NCBI RefSeq assembly: GCF_002906155.1
Contig: NZ_MUJK01000002.1
Coordinates: forward strand, 620,001 to 684,000
DNA length: 64,000 nt
Direction of reading: 5' to 3'
Origin: Pseudomonas laurylsulfativorans
Lineage (GTDB): Bacteria; Pseudomonadota; Gammaproteobacteria; Pseudomonadales; Pseudomonadaceae
In this document: piece by piece, positions 18,731-27,812 of the stretch
Layout: every line of letters starts with the position of its first letter
Position numbering within the stretch: the first letter of the stretch is position 1
Position numbers and translations under genes: made by a program
Notes under the pieces: model-generated
What the model was told of the DNA's origin: nothing
Databases searched by the model: none
The model's input: the letters and a program-made list of their open reading frames with translations, nothing else

Positions 18731-19096
18731 TCAGGCGATTTGCTTCTGAGGCGTCTCGAACGCAGGTTGCAGTGCCGGCAAGCCGAAAGCTGCACGGGCC
18801 GCGTCGCAATCGGGATTGGCCAGGCCATCGACATAGGAAGCCTCGAACTCCCGACAGGTACTGGAGCGTTTTTCATAAATCGAGCACTGCACCGTACTGC
18901 CGACGTCTCCCACCAGGCTGTTGCAGCGCACGGGTTTGCAACCGGTGCCGATCATCGCGACCCGACTGGGGCTGATCTGCTCGACAAGCTCATCGGGTAC
19001 CGTCCCCCCGGACGAGGCGCATTCACCCCAGAAAAATGACACGCGAAAATGAGAACAGCAGGCACCGCAATTCAGACACGGACTGGCTTCGGACAT
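18731..19096 (-). CDS. YkgJ-family cysteine cluster protein
   Basis: 121 aa. The N-terminus has C-x2-C-x2-CC (PCLNCGACCSHFRVSFFWGE), followed by CKPVRCNSL, CSIYEKRSSTCREFE and a later Cys near LANPDCDAA. This is the YkgJ/UPF0153 zinc- or iron-binding cysteine cluster family, of unknown function. No signal peptide is seen. It stands between the diguanylate cyclase gene and a divergent MFS gene. Confidence 0.85.
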   Translation of the reverse strand: MSEASPCLNCGACCSHFRVSFFWGECASSGGTVPDELVEQISPSRVAMIGTGCKPVRCNSLVGDVGSTVQCSIYEKRSSTCREFEASYVDGLANPDCDAARAAFGLPALQPAFETPQKQIA

Positions 19097-19346
19097 GGGC
19101 GATTATCGTAAGGAAGAGTGGAGAAACAGGGGGGAGCAAGGCCGCTATTCTAGGCTTCGCCAACGGCTTGGGAAGGGGGGGCGAGAGGTATTTTTCATCA
19201 ACCGGACGGGCTGCGAAATACCCTGTGGGTGTGCGCCATGGGCAGGTATCAGCCTGGCGAATAATGAAAGACAGTCGTGCCTGGCCTGTCTAGATTGCAA
19301 AGTCCGGGGGCAGTGACGCCCCAAAAACAATAAAAGAGACGGATCC

Positions 19347-20696
19347 ATGCAGAACTCGACCCAAGCGGCCAATGCCTGGCGCATCCTGTTCCTGTTGTTC
19401 CTGGCCAACCTGTTCAATTTTTTCGACCGCACCATCCCGGCCATCATCATCGAGCCCATTCGCATGGAATGGCACCTCAGTGATTTCCAGTTGGGGATCA
19501 TCGGTACGGCATTCACCATCGTCTACGCCATTGCCGGCTTGCCGCTGGGGCGCATGGCCGATACCGGTTCGCGCAGCAAGCTGATGGGTTGGGGGCTGGC
19601 GGTGTGGAGCGGGCTTACGGCCGTCAACGGCATGGTGGGCAGTTTCTGGGCCTTCCTTGTCGTGCGCATGGGCATCGGCATCGGCGAGGCCAGTTATGCA
19701 CCGGCGGCCAATTCGCTGATCGGCGACCTGTTTCCGGCGCACCGTCGGGCGCGGGCCATGGGTATCTTCATGCTCGGCTTGCCATTGGGGCTGCTGCTGG
19801 CGTTCTTCACCATCGGCGCGATGGTCAAGGCCTTCGATAGCTGGCGCGCGCCGTTCTTTATCGCGGCGGTACCTGGGCTGATCCTCGCGATTTTCATGTT
19901 TTTCATCAAGGAACCGAAACGCGGCGCCGCCGAGAGCGTCCAGGTGTCACAGGAGAAGATCGATCGGCCGATCCGCCGGGTGTTGGCTGTACCGACCTTC
20001 CTGTGGCTGGTGATGGCCGGGCTGTGTTTCAACTTCGCCACCTATGCCTGCAACTCGTTTCTGGTGCCGATGCTGCAGCGTTATTTCCTGATGCCATTGC
20101 AGGAAGCGGCGGTCGCTACCGGGGTTATCGTCGGCGTGACCGGGTTGGTCGGCCTGACCCTGGGCGGCTGGATCGCGGACAAGATTCACCAGCGAGTCGC
20201 CAACGGTCGACTGTTGTTTGCGGCGTTCAGCCTGGTGATTTCGACGGTGTGCACCGCGTGGGCACTGCATTCCGGTCGCATCGAAATCGGCGTTTTTGTT
20301 GCGGTGTTCAGTCTGGGTTGGCTGTTCGCCTACAACTTCTACACCTGCGTGTACACGGCGATTCAGGATGTGGTCGAGCCGCGGTTGCGGGCAACGGCGA
20401 TGGCGCTGTTCTTTGCCGGGTTGTATCTGTTGGGCGGTGGTCTTGGACCGGTAGTGGTCGGCGCGTTGTCCGATCACTTCGCCCACACGGCGATGCTCGC
20501 GGCGGGTGCCGAGCAGATGACCGAGGCTTTCAAGGCGGTCGGCCTGCATGACGCGATGTACCTGATTCCGGTGGCGCTGATGTTCACCGTGGTGTTTCTG
20601 TTCCTGGCTTCGCGGTGTTTCGTGCGCGATGCCAAGCGGATGAAGGAAGGGTTGGTGGCGGTGGTTGAGCCAGAAAATACTGCAGTGACTGCTTAA
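19347..20696 (+). CDS. MFS transporter (Spinster-like subgroup)
   Basis: 449 aa, twelve predicted helices. Helix 1 begins LFLLFLANLFNFFDRTIPAI, the loop 2-3 motif is PLGRMADTGSRSKLMGWG, and GIGIGEASYAPAANSLIGDL is typical of the Spinster-like/hexuronate group. The central loop carries KEPKRGAAE. It is an inner-membrane secondary transporter; the substrate cannot be told. It is a single gene, followed by a REP pair and a bidirectional terminator. Confidence 0.85.
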   Translation: MQNSTQAANAWRILFLLFLANLFNFFDRTIPAIIIEPIRMEWHLSDFQLGIIGTAFTIVYAIAGLPLGRMADTGSRSKLMGWGLAVWSGLTAVNGMVGSFWAFLVVRMGIGIGEASYAPAANSLIGDLFPAHRRARAMGIFMLGLPLGLLLAFFTIGAMVKAFDSWRAPFFIAAVPGLILAIFMFFIKEPKRGAAESVQVSQEKIDRPIRRVLAVPTFLWLVMAGLCFNFATYACNSFLVPMLQRYFLMPLQEAAVATGVIVGVTGLVGLTLGGWIADKIHQRVANGRLLFAAFSLVISTVCTAWALHSGRIEIGVFVAVFSLGWLFAYNFYTCVYTAIQDVVEPRLRATAMALFFAGLYLLGGGLGPVVVGALSDHFAHTAMLAAGAEQMTEAFKAVGLHDAMYLIPVALMFTVVFLFLASRCFVRDAKRMKEGLVAVVEPENTAVTA

Positions 20697-20794
20697 CCGC
20701 TATCGCGAGAAAGCTTGTTCCCACAGTCTCTGTGGTGTTCACAGATTCTTTGTACGACGCGGACACTGTGGGAGCGAGCTTGCTCGCGATGAGG
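20697..20794. repeat. REP inverted pair
   Basis: A degenerate left arm (TATCGCGAGAAAGCTTGTTC) and a clean right arm (CTGTGGGAGCGAGCTTGCTC) in inverted orientation, directly after the MFS stop. Confidence 0.85.
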
Positions 20795-20826
20795 CCATCA
20801 GCAGCACTACTGAAATTGAAGTAAAC

Positions 20827-20856
20827 AAAAAGGCCCGCATCGCTGCGGGCCTTTTT
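20827..20856. terminator. Bidirectional terminator between the MFS gene and rapA
   Basis: AAAAAGGCCCGCA TCGC TGCGGGCCTTTTT: an 8-bp GC stem with A- and T-tracts on both sides, serving the convergent genes. Confidence 0.9.
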
Positions 20857-20877
20857 ATTTGCGGGTCGGGGAGGGGA

Positions 20878-23724
20878 TTAACCCGCCACCAACACCCGAA
20901 TCGCTTCCAGTCGCAGCGCCGCCTTGTCGAGCATGGCCAGGCCTTGCTCGCGTTGTTTGCGCAGGGCTACCAGTTCGCTGTCGCGCACGGTCGGGTTGAC
21001 CGCTTGCAAGGCAGTCAGGCGCGCCAGTTCTTCATCGGTATCGGCAGCCAGGCGACGCTGCGCCTCGGCGACACGTTCATTGTGGCGAGGCAGGATCTTC
21101 GCTTCGCCGGCGTTGATCCGCGGCGTCAACTGGTCACGCTGGGCCTGGATGAACTTGTTGGCGCTGGCACGCGGCACGCTTTCGAGTTGATCGTTCAAGG
21201 TTTCGAACGCCACGCGAGCCGACAGGTCGTTGCCGTTGGTATCGAGCAGGCAACGCAGGGCGGCCGGCGGCAGGTAGCGGCCCAGTTGCAGCGAGCGCGG
21301 GGCAACCACTTCGCTTACATACAGCAGTTCCAGCAACACGGTGCCAGGCTTGAGCGCCTTGTTCTTGATCAGCGCCACGGCGGTGTTGCCCATGGAGCCG
21401 GACAGCACCAGATCCATGCCGCCTTGCACCATCGGGTGCTCCCAGGTGATGAACTGCATGTCCTCGCGGGACAACGCCTGGTTGCGATCGTAGGTAATGG
21501 TCACGCCTTCGTCGTCGCCCAGCGGGAAGCTGGCGTCGAGCATTTTTTCGCTCGGCTTGAGGATCAGGGCGTTTTCCGAATGGTCTTCGCTGTCGATGCC
21601 GAAGGCGTCGAACAGGGTTTCCATGTAGATCGGCAGCGCGAACTGGTCGTCTTGCTCAAGGATATCTTCCACCAGCGCATCGCCTTCGCCCGCGCCACCA
21701 GAGTTCAGCTCGAGCAAGCGGTCACGGCCGGTGTGCAACTCGGCTTCCAGGCGTTCACGCTCGGTGCGAGCTTCGTCGATCAGCGCTTGCCACTCGCCGT
21801 CGTCGGCTTCTTCGAGCAGCGGCAGCAGGCGCGGGCCGAACTGGTGCTGCAACGCGTTGCCGGTCGGGCAGGTGTTGAGGAAAGCGTTCAGTGCTTCGTG
21901 GTACCACTGGAACAGACGCTCTTGCGGGCTGGTTTCCAGGTACGGCACGTGCAGTTCGATGATGTGCTTCTGGCCAATCCGGTCCAGTCGACCAATACGT
22001 TGTTCGAGCAGGTCCGGGTGGGACGGCAGGTCGAACAGTACCAAGTGGTGGGAGAACTGGAAGTTTCGGCCTTCACTGCCGATTTCCGAGCAGATCAGCA
22101 CCTGCGCGCCAAACTCTTCGTCGGCGAAGTAGGCGGCGGCGCGGTCACGCTCGAGGATGTTCATGCCTTCATGGAACACCGTGGCCGGGATGCCGGAGCG
22201 CACGCGCAGGGCGTCTTCCAGGTCCATGGCCGTTTCGGCGTGGGCGCAGATCACCAGTACTTTAGTGCGCTTGAGCATCTTCAGTTGGTCGATCAGCCAT
22301 TCGACGCGCGGGTCGAATTTCCACCACCGTTCTTCTTCGCTGGCGTCCGGTTGGGCCTGGAAGCTGACTTCCGGGTACAGCTCGGCGTGATCGCCCAACG
22401 GCAGTTCGAGGTATTCGTCCGGGCATGGCAGCGGATACGGGTGCAGCTTGCGCTCCGGGAAACCCTGCACGGCGGCGCGGGTGTTGCGGAACAGCACGCG
22501 GCCGGTGCCGTGGCGGTCGAGCAGTTCGCGCACCAGGCGCGCCCCGGCTTCGGTGTCGCCATCGTTGACGGCGGCTAGCAGGGCTTCGCCTTCGTTACCG
22601 AGGAAACCGTGGATGGTCTTGTGGGCTTGCGGCGACAGGCGACCCTGGTCCAGCAACTCCTGAACGGCTTCGGCCACCGGGCGATAGTTTTCGCTCTCGG
22701 CGCGGAAGGCTTGCAGGTCATGGAAGCGGTTCGGGTCGAGCAGGCGCAGACGGGCGAAATGGCTGTCCTGGCCCAGTTGTTCCGGGGTGGCGGTCAGCAG
22801 CAGTACGCCGGGAATGGTTTCGGCGAGTTGCTCGACCAGCGAGTATTCAGGGCTGACCTGATCTTCGTGCCACACCAGGTGGTGAGCCTCGTCGACCACC
22901 AGCAAATCCCAGCCCGCCGCGAACAGCGCATCCTGGGCCTTTTCGTCGTCCACCAGCCACTCGAGCGCGACCAGCGCGAGTTGGGTGTCTTCGAACGGGT
23001 TGCTGGCATCGCTTTCGATGAAGCGCTCTTCGTCGAACAGCGCGACCTGCAGGTTGAAGCGGCGGCGCATTTCAACCAGCCACTGGTGCTGCAGGTTCTC
23101 CGGAACCAGGATCAGCACGCGGTTGGCGCGGCCCGAGAGCAATTGGCGATGGATCACCAGGCCGGCTTCGATGGTTTTACCCAGGCCCACTTCGTCGGCC
23201 AGGAGAACCCGCGGTGCGATACGGTCGGCGACTTCGCGGGCAATGTGCAACTGGTGCGCGATCGGTTGCGCACGCACGCCACCCAGCCCCCACAACGCGG
23301 ACTGCAACTGGCGACTGGTGTGTTCCAGTGTGTGATAGCGCAGGGAGAACCAGGCCAGCGGGTCGATCTGGCCGGCGAACAAACGGTCGCTGGCCAGGCG
23401 GAACTGGATGAAGTTCGACAGTTGGGTTTCCGGCAGGGTGACCACTTCGTTCTGTGCGTTGAGGCCGTGGTAAACCAGCAGGCCATCAATGTCGTCGACT
23501 TCGCGGACGGTCAGTTTCCAGCCTTCGAAATGAGTGATGGAGTCACCCGGCGAAAACCGCACGCGGGTAAGGGGCGCATTCCGTAGCGCGTACTGGCGAG
23601 TGTCGCCAGTGGCCGGGTAGAGCACGGTCAACAAGCGGCCGTCCTGTGCCAGAACGGTGCCTAAACCCAGCTCGGCTTCGCTGTCACTGATCCAGCGTTG
23701 CCCCGGTTGATACTGCTGCGCCAT
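20878..23724 (-). CDS. rapA: RNA polymerase-associated ATPase RapA (HepA)
   Basis: 948 aa, close to E. coli RapA (968). The N-terminal tandem Tudor-like region (residues 1-110) begins [18 protein letters not shown]. The SNF2 ATPase core has motif I DEVGLGKT (177-184) and the DEAH box [10 protein letters not shown] (276-285). Helicase C-terminal motifs include [17 protein letters not shown] and [11 protein letters not shown]. It binds core RNA polymerase and recycles it from post-termination complexes. It is monocistronic, with a terminator just downstream. Confidence 0.96.
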   Translation of the reverse strand: MAQQYQPGQRWISDSEAELGLGTVLAQDGRLLTVLYPATGDTRQYALRNAPLTRVRFSPGDSITHFEGWKLTVREVDDIDGLLVYHGLNAQNEVVTLPETQLSNFIQFRLASDRLFAGQIDPLAWFSLRYHTLEHTSRQLQSALWGLGGVRAQPIAHQLHIAREVADRIAPRVLLADEVGLGKTIEAGLVIHRQLLSGRANRVLILVPENLQHQWLVEMRRRFNLQVALFDEERFIESDASNPFEDTQLALVALEWLVDDEKAQDALFAAGWDLLVVDEAHHLVWHEDQVSPEYSLVEQLAETIPGVLLLTATPEQLGQDSHFARLRLLDPNRFHDLQAFRAESENYRPVAEAVQELLDQGRLSPQAHKTIHGFLGNEGEALLAAVNDGDTEAGARLVRELLDRHGTGRVLFRNTRAAVQGFPERKLHPYPLPCPDEYLELPLGDHAELYPEVSFQAQPDASEEERWWKFDPRVEWLIDQLKMLKRTKVLVICAHAETAMDLEDALRVRSGIPATVFHEGMNILERDRAAAYFADEEFGAQVLICSEIGSEGRNFQFSHHLVLFDLPSHPDLLEQRIGRLDRIGQKHIIELHVPYLETSPQERLFQWYHEALNAFLNTCPTGNALQHQFGPRLLPLLEEADDGEWQALIDEARTERERLEAELHTGRDRLLELNSGGAGEGDALVEDILEQDDQFALPIYMETLFDAFGIDSEDHSENALILKPSEKMLDASFPLGDDEGVTITYDRNQALSREDMQFITWEHPMVQGGMDLVLSGSMGNTAVALIKNKALKPGTVLLELLYVSEVVAPRSLQLGRYLPPAALRCLLDTNGNDLSARVAFETLNDQLESVPRASANKFIQAQRDQLTPRINAGEAKILPRHNERVAEAQRRLAADTDEELARLTALQAVNPTVRDSELVALRKQREQGLAMLDKAALRLEAIRVLVAG

Positions 23725-23942
23725 GCTGCCTGACTCCCACCTTGAAAAAGCGGGCTATCTTAACGGAATGAGGGCTTCAGGGCCAAAGGACTCTCAGAAA
23801 AACTCACAGTCTTACGTTAGCCCACCTATTCATGAAGTGCCGCTCGGTGCATTAATGAGTGCCAATTGGGTCACAGTTTGCGACCGATGGCTCAAGTCGC
23901 CATCCCCGCAGCCGACAGCCTGCTGACAGGAGACCGAAAACC

Positions 23943-24284
23943 ATGCTGCCACCGATGCTCCCCTTGAGTGCCGTGCCGATCACTTCACAAACCGATCCGA
24001 TCCGCCAGCGTCCGGATATTCCACCGGTGGTGCCGGTGCAGGAAAGCTCGAGTGAAAGCACCATTGACCTGCAAAAACGCAATCCTGAAGAGGACGGCTT
24101 AGTGCTGCGCGAGGAACAGCGCCGCAGGCAGGAGCAGGAACGCCGTCGCCACGAAGCAGACAATGATCCCGAGGCGCACCTGGCGATTCCCGGCGATGAG
24201 CTCAATGCCGACAACACCGTGCCAGTGGCGCCGCTGATGGAAGATCAGCCACGGCAGGGGCTGTGGGTCGATATCGAGATTTGA
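23943..24284 (+). CDS. Small proline/charge-rich protein of unknown function
   Basis: 113 aa from ATG 23943, chosen because AGGAGA stands about 8 nt upstream. The sequence is low-complexity: a proline-rich N-terminal half (MLPPMLPLSAVP ... IPPVVPVQ), then a highly charged Arg/Glu helix (REEQRRRQEQERRRHEAD) and an acidic tail ending GLWVDIEI. No signal peptide or known domain is recognised. It is followed at 100 bp by another small charged protein on the same strand. It is likely a real gene because of the ribosome site and codon use. Confidence 0.6.
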   Translation: MLPPMLPLSAVPITSQTDPIRQRPDIPPVVPVQESSSESTIDLQKRNPEEDGLVLREEQRRRQEQERRRHEADNDPEAHLAIPGDELNADNTVPVAPLMEDQPRQGLWVDIEI

Positions 24285-24383
24285 GCGCAGGCTGGTCAGC
24301 GCGGCCGTCAGGACGCATTATTGGCGCAGGGTCGCCGAACGCTACGGCGGCTGAATTTCATTTCAAGCGATGCACTGACCGCC

Positions 24384-24545
24384 ATGAGCCAAGACGACAA
24401 ACTGATTGACCTCAACGCTGAACGCGCCAAGCGTGTTCATGACCTCAATGACAAACGGCTCAATGAAGTTCGCCAGGCGTTCGAGCAGGCCATGCCACTG
24501 GGCAAACCAAAGAAAAAGCCGAAAAACAAACCGAAAAAGCGCTGA
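24384..24545 (+). CDS. Small basic protein of unknown function
   Basis: 53 aa from ATG 24384 (MSQDDKLIDLNAERAKRVHD). A predicted helix is followed by a lysine/proline tail (KPKKKPKNKPKKR) that could bind nucleic acid. No family is recognised. It is on the same strand as the 113-aa gene upstream and lies just before the Anr boxes of ccoM. Confidence 0.55.
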   Translation: MSQDDKLIDLNAERAKRVHDLNDKRLNEVRQAFEQAMPLGKPKKKPKNKPKKR

Positions 24546-24561
24546 AGTCCCCCCGCATACA

Positions 24562-24575
24562 TTGATGCGGGTCAA
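24562..24575 (+). promoter_or_regulatory. Anr (FNR-type) box, distal
   Basis: TTGATGCGGGTCAA, matching TTGAT-N4-(A/G)TCAA. It is 115 bp before the ccoM start. Confidence 0.75.
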
Positions 24576-24610
24576 ACTTTCCCCTTCCTCTTGCCCAGTC
24601 TCGGGCGACA

Positions 24611-24624
24611 TTGATCCCGGTCAA
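24611..24624 (+). promoter_or_regulatory. Anr (FNR-type) box, proximal
   Basis: TTGATCCCGGTCAA, a canonical Anr/FNR site 66 bp before the ccoM start, at a distance suited to activation near -40. It implies induction under low oxygen. Confidence 0.85.
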
Positions 24625-24689
24625 TATTCTCTCCTGCCCATTTGGTTAACTTAGCCCTATCGCAACAGGCCAAGTGCAGGAGACGCGTC

Positions 24690-24800
24690 ATGTTTTTCGA
24701 CAACGTGGTGATTGCCGGAGTGCTGACTGTCAGCCTCATGTTTGTGTTTTTTGCAGGGTTCGGACTTTTTATCTGGAAGGATTCGCAGAAGCGGAAATAA
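24690..24800 (+). CDS. ccoM: cbb3-type cytochrome oxidase small subunit CcoM
   Basis: 36-aa single-helix membrane protein. It begins MFFDNVVIAGVLTV, a hydrophobic span follows, and it ends in the cytoplasmic-looking FIWKDSQKRK. Length, MF-DNVV-AGV start and the F-IWKD tail agree with CcoM of Pseudomonas stutzeri, a small subunit that stabilises cbb3 oxidase. GCAGGAGA at 24676-24683 is the ribosome site. Two Anr boxes upstream and a strong terminator directly downstream make it a stand-alone oxygen-regulated gene, away from ccoNOQP. The match is from memory of the family; the regulatory context supports it. Confidence 0.85.
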   Translation: MFFDNVVIAGVLTVSLMFVFFAGFGLFIWKDSQKRK

Positions 24801-24841
24801 CCGTAGTTCTTTCTGGATGTAATGAGCACGCAAGGCATTTT

Positions 24842-24867
24842 GGGCAACTTCGGTTGCCCTTTTTTTT
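24842..24867 (+). terminator. Terminator of ccoM
   Basis: Stem GGGCAAC / GTTGCCC, TTCG tetraloop, then eight T: a textbook intrinsic terminator 41 bp after the ccoM stop. Confidence 0.93.
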
Positions 24868-24899
24868 GCCTGTAGAACTCTATCGATACACTTAAACCC

Positions 24900-24989
24900 T
24901 GTGGGAGCGAGCTTGCTCGCGATGAGGCCATAACATTCAGCATCTATATTGGCTGTAAGGCCGCTATCGCGAGCAAGCTCGCTCCCACA
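24900..24989. repeat. REP inverted pair
   Basis: Left arm TGTGGGAGCGAGCTTGCTCG and right arm GAGCAAGCTCGCTCCCACA, between the ccoM terminator and the Pit terminator. Confidence 0.9.
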
Positions 24990-25021
24990 ATGAGTTGTGG
25001 TGTGGCGAATATTTTGGCGAT

Positions 25022-25056
25022 AAAAAAGGCGCGGTCCTTGCGGAACGCGCCTTTTT
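25022..25056 (-). terminator. Terminator of the Pit gene
   Basis: AAAAAGGCGCG ... CGCGCCTTTTT with a short interior stem; A/T tracts lie on both sides. It is 15 bp past the Pit stop. Confidence 0.85.
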
Positions 25057-25070
25057 CGTTTGGCTGCTTA

Positions 25071-26546
25071 TCAGCTGCCAAGCGCCTTCGAAGCGAGCCA
25101 GAACAACCCGGCCGACAGGGCCACCGTGGCTGGCAGGGTCAGTACCCAGGCCAGCAGGATGGTTTTGACGGTGCCACCTTGCAGGCCGCTCTTGTTGGCG
25201 ACCATGGTGCCCGCCACGCCAGAGGACAGCACGTGGGTGGTGGAAACCGGCAGGCTGAAGATGTTCGCCATGCCGATCAGACTGGCTGTGGTGATCTGCG
25301 CCGACATGCCTTGGGAGTAAGTCATGCCTTGCTTGCCGATCTTCTCGCCAATGGTCAGGACCACGCGTTTCCAGCCGACCATGGTGCCCAGGCCCAAGGC
25401 CAGTGCAACCGCCAGGATCACCCAGAACGGGGCGTACTCAGTGGTGGTGGTCAGGTCTTTGCGCAGCTTGTCCAGGTCAGCCTTTTCACGGGCTCCGAGG
25501 GTTGGCAGCTTGCTGACTTTCTTCGCGGTGTCGTCCAGGCAGAGCAGGTAGCGACGGACTTCGATGCGGCTTTCCGCCGACAGCGAGTGGTAGTCTGCTA
25601 CACCTTTGAGGGTGCCGAGCAGGGCGCTGATGGTCGGTTCGGTCTGTTGCGGGTTGCAACGGAACTTCTCCGGCAGATCGCCTTCCACACTCTTGCCCAG
25701 GGCCAGGAACTCACCCAGGGTTTCGGAGTTGCGCTGATAGAACTGGCTCAGGTGCAGCGTGGCGTCGCGGGTGCGCTCGATCTGATAGGTCGTGCTGTTC
25801 AGGTCGAGGACGAACTGCGCCGGCACGATACCGATCAGGACCAGCATGATCAGGCCGATACCTTTCTGGCCATCGTTGGAGCCGTGCACGAAACTCACGG
25901 CCATGGCCGAGATCACCAGTACCAGGCGATTCCAGAACGGCGGGTGTTTCTTGTCGTCGATCTTGCGGCGCTGTTCCGGCGTCTTGTGCATCTTCGACAG
26001 CGGACGCCACCATTTAAGACCGATCAGGATCAGCGCGGCGATCAGGAAACCGGCCATTGGCGAGAACACAAGCGACATGCCGATATCGATCGCCTTCTGC
26101 CAGTTCACGCCATCGGCCAACGGAATTTCGTTGATCAAGGCGTTTGCCAGGCCCACGCCGAGGATCGAACCGATCAGCGTATGGGAGCTGGAGGCGGGGA
26201 TACCGAAGTACCAGGTGCCCAAGTTCCAGGTGATGGCTGCGGCGAGCAATGAGAACACCATCGCCAGACCATGGCCGGTGTTCACATTGATCAGCAGCTC
26301 TACCGGCAGCAGGTGGACAATGGCATAGGCCACGCCGACCCCGCCCAGCAGCACGCCGAGGAAGTTGAACACACCTGAGAAGAACACCGCCAGGTGAGGC
26401 GGCATGGCTTTGGTGTAGATAACGGTGGCCACCGCGTTAGCGGTGTCATGAAAGCCGTTGATGAACTCGAAGGCGAGGACAAAGGCCAGGGCGAGCAAGA
26501 GGCTCACAAGCACCCAAGCATCCAGTCCGCTGAATAAATCGATCAT
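25071..26546 (-). CDS. Inorganic phosphate transporter, PiT family
   Basis: 491 aa, similar in size to E. coli PitA (499). It has the two inverted Pit signatures: EFINGFHDTANAVATVIYT near the N-terminus and VSFVHGSNDGQKGIGL in the middle. A hydrophilic central region of about 150 aa lies before the last helices. It is a low-affinity, metal-phosphate:H+ symporter of the inner membrane. It is a single gene, with an AT-rich 5' region of 376 bp. Confidence 0.92.
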   Translation of the reverse strand: MIDLFSGLDAWVLVSLLLALAFVLAFEFINGFHDTANAVATVIYTKAMPPHLAVFFSGVFNFLGVLLGGVGVAYAIVHLLPVELLINVNTGHGLAMVFSLLAAAITWNLGTWYFGIPASSSHTLIGSILGVGLANALINEIPLADGVNWQKAIDIGMSLVFSPMAGFLIAALILIGLKWWRPLSKMHKTPEQRRKIDDKKHPPFWNRLVLVISAMAVSFVHGSNDGQKGIGLIMLVLIGIVPAQFVLDLNSTTYQIERTRDATLHLSQFYQRNSETLGEFLALGKSVEGDLPEKFRCNPQQTEPTISALLGTLKGVADYHSLSAESRIEVRRYLLCLDDTAKKVSKLPTLGAREKADLDKLRKDLTTTTEYAPFWVILAVALALGLGTMVGWKRVVLTIGEKIGKQGMTYSQGMSAQITTASLIGMANIFSLPVSTTHVLSSGVAGTMVANKSGLQGGTVKTILLAWVLTLPATVALSAGLFWLASKALGS

Positions 26547-26922
26547 GAAGGTTTTCTGACCCGGTCATAAGGGGGCGCGATTATGCCAGAAAAGAGTGTC
26601 AATCAATGCACTAGCTGCTCGTCGGTAACATTCTTCAATGATTTTTTTGGCCGCAACGCCCAAAACCCAAGGGTTTTGCTGTGTTTTTTAAGTCATTGAT
26701 TTTATTTGAAAAGATTGCCGTCGCAGGAGATTCGCGCCCCAGGGGGATGGGCTTGAAAGCTTGTGCGAAAAATCTGAGAAATAGGTCAGATATCGAAAAT
26801 CTGCCTGATTCGATGACGTTGATGGCCGCTGCCCGCTGGTAGCGGGCGCGCAAGGCAAGATCGATACATCCCGCTTTTAACGGGTGCAGAGGCAGGCCTA
26901 TATAAGGAACAGACCGAAGCAG
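26547..26922. other. Intergenic region, no gene seen
   Basis: 376 bp, more AT-rich than its surroundings. It holds the Pit promoter region on the right of the gene. No convincing coding frame, REP or hairpin with a T-tract was found. Confidence 0.5.
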
Positions 26923-27123
26923 TCACGGCTCTTCGGCTTTGAGTTCCTTTTCCATTTTTTGAAGTTCCTGCTGGAAAACCTGATCCTGAACGGTGGCGCG
27001 TTTACGCCAGGGTTTGCGTTCCGGTTCGGGTTGAGCGGCGTAAGTGGTGACTTCTCCGCCGTAAACTTCCTTGTAACGTTGTTCCTGGCGCTCTAGTTCC
27101 GCGCGCAGTTCGTCTTTCGTCAC
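26923..27123 (-). CDS. Small charged protein of unknown function
   Basis: 66 aa, [20 protein letters not shown] at the N-terminus, then [19 protein letters not shown] and a C-terminal amphipathic helix ([19 protein letters not shown]). It is probably soluble and largely helical. No family recognised. A structured inverted repeat at 27180-27244 lies 57-121 bp upstream of its start and may belong to its leader. Confidence 0.6.
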   Translation of the reverse strand: MTKDELRAELERQEQRYKEVYGGEVTTYAAQPEPERKPWRKRATVQDQVFQQELQKMEKELKAEEP

Positions 27124-27179
27124 AGTGCTACCTGATTGAGTTGAGATAAATTCTGGTGAAAACGCGCTGCATCAAATCG

Positions 27180-27244
27180 ATTGATCACGTTTGTCGAATG
27201 GGCAATGCCCGTCAAGGCATCGTTGTGCCAACGACGTGATCAAT
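27180..27244. repeat. Cloverleaf-like inverted repeat
   Basis: Outer arms ATTGATCACGT (27180-27190) and ACGTGATCAAT (27234-27244) are perfect complements. Between them are two small hairpins, GGGCA-ATGCCC and GGCA-TCGTTG-TGCC. The arrangement would fold into a junction structure. It may be a leader RNA of the 66-aa gene, an operator or a small mobile remnant. Confidence 0.4.
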
Positions 27245-27701
27245 ACTTCCATGTTACAGGCGGCCACGGCACCAGAGATAAATAGCTGACGTAGCTTCAG
27301 TTTCCTGTTTCAGCAAGCGCACTGGCAAGGCTGTGCAATGCGGATGTGGCGCTTGTGAAGGGCAACGCAGATGGGACATCGCATCGCCGGGCAGCGGGTC
27401 CGGAAAGTAAAAAACCGAAGCGCTACTGAATTGTATTATAGCGGCCGATTTGAAGAACACTATCTCCAAAGAGTTAAAAGTGGGTCTTGGGTGTGACAGT
27501 GTTGTTGCCCGAAACTTTACGATCAACTAGAACGTCGACTGATACCTCATTGGTGCGATGCCTTTCTGGCGCCATTAAGTCGAACAAGTTACGGTATTTA
27601 GAATGCCCCATTAAGTCCTGCGTCGAGTCGATGTAATCATGAGTGCGTGAGTCAGTGAAAAAACGGATATCAGCGGATCGGGTGATTGACACGATGGATT
27701 G

Positions 27702-27732
27702 CGATTATCGGTCGAGCGTTCGATAATCGCCC
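27702..27732. promoter_or_regulatory. PcaR operator before pcaR
   Basis: GTTCGATAATCGCCC at 27718-27732, with an inverted CGATTATCG at 27702-27710. The first sequence fits the known PcaR box of P. putida (GTTCGATAATCGCAC). It lies about 80 bp before pcaR and suggests autoregulation. Confidence 0.8.
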
Positions 27733-27812
27733 GGTGTTGGCGGGTTGGGCTTGAGCGTCAGGCGCTAGCCCTTTGTAATAGTCGCTGATCCGAGTGGGTA
27801 AAAGGACCTTGT

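Larger units (their letters stand above)
27124..27812. other. 689-bp intergenic region before pcaR
   Basis: It holds no convincing gene; short frames at 27254-27526 and 27474-27692 lack ribosome sites and family resemblance. It contains a cloverleaf-like inverted repeat (27180-27244) and the PcaR operator pair (27702-27732). Base composition between them is AT-richer than the neighbouring genes. Confidence 0.5.

Noticed and set aside
26635-26853. 72-codon frame upstream of the Pit gene
   Set aside because: Low-complexity and no start signal; more likely promoter DNA.
27474-27692. 72-codon frame in the region before pcaR
   Set aside because: No ribosome site, no family resemblance and AT-rich non-coding composition.
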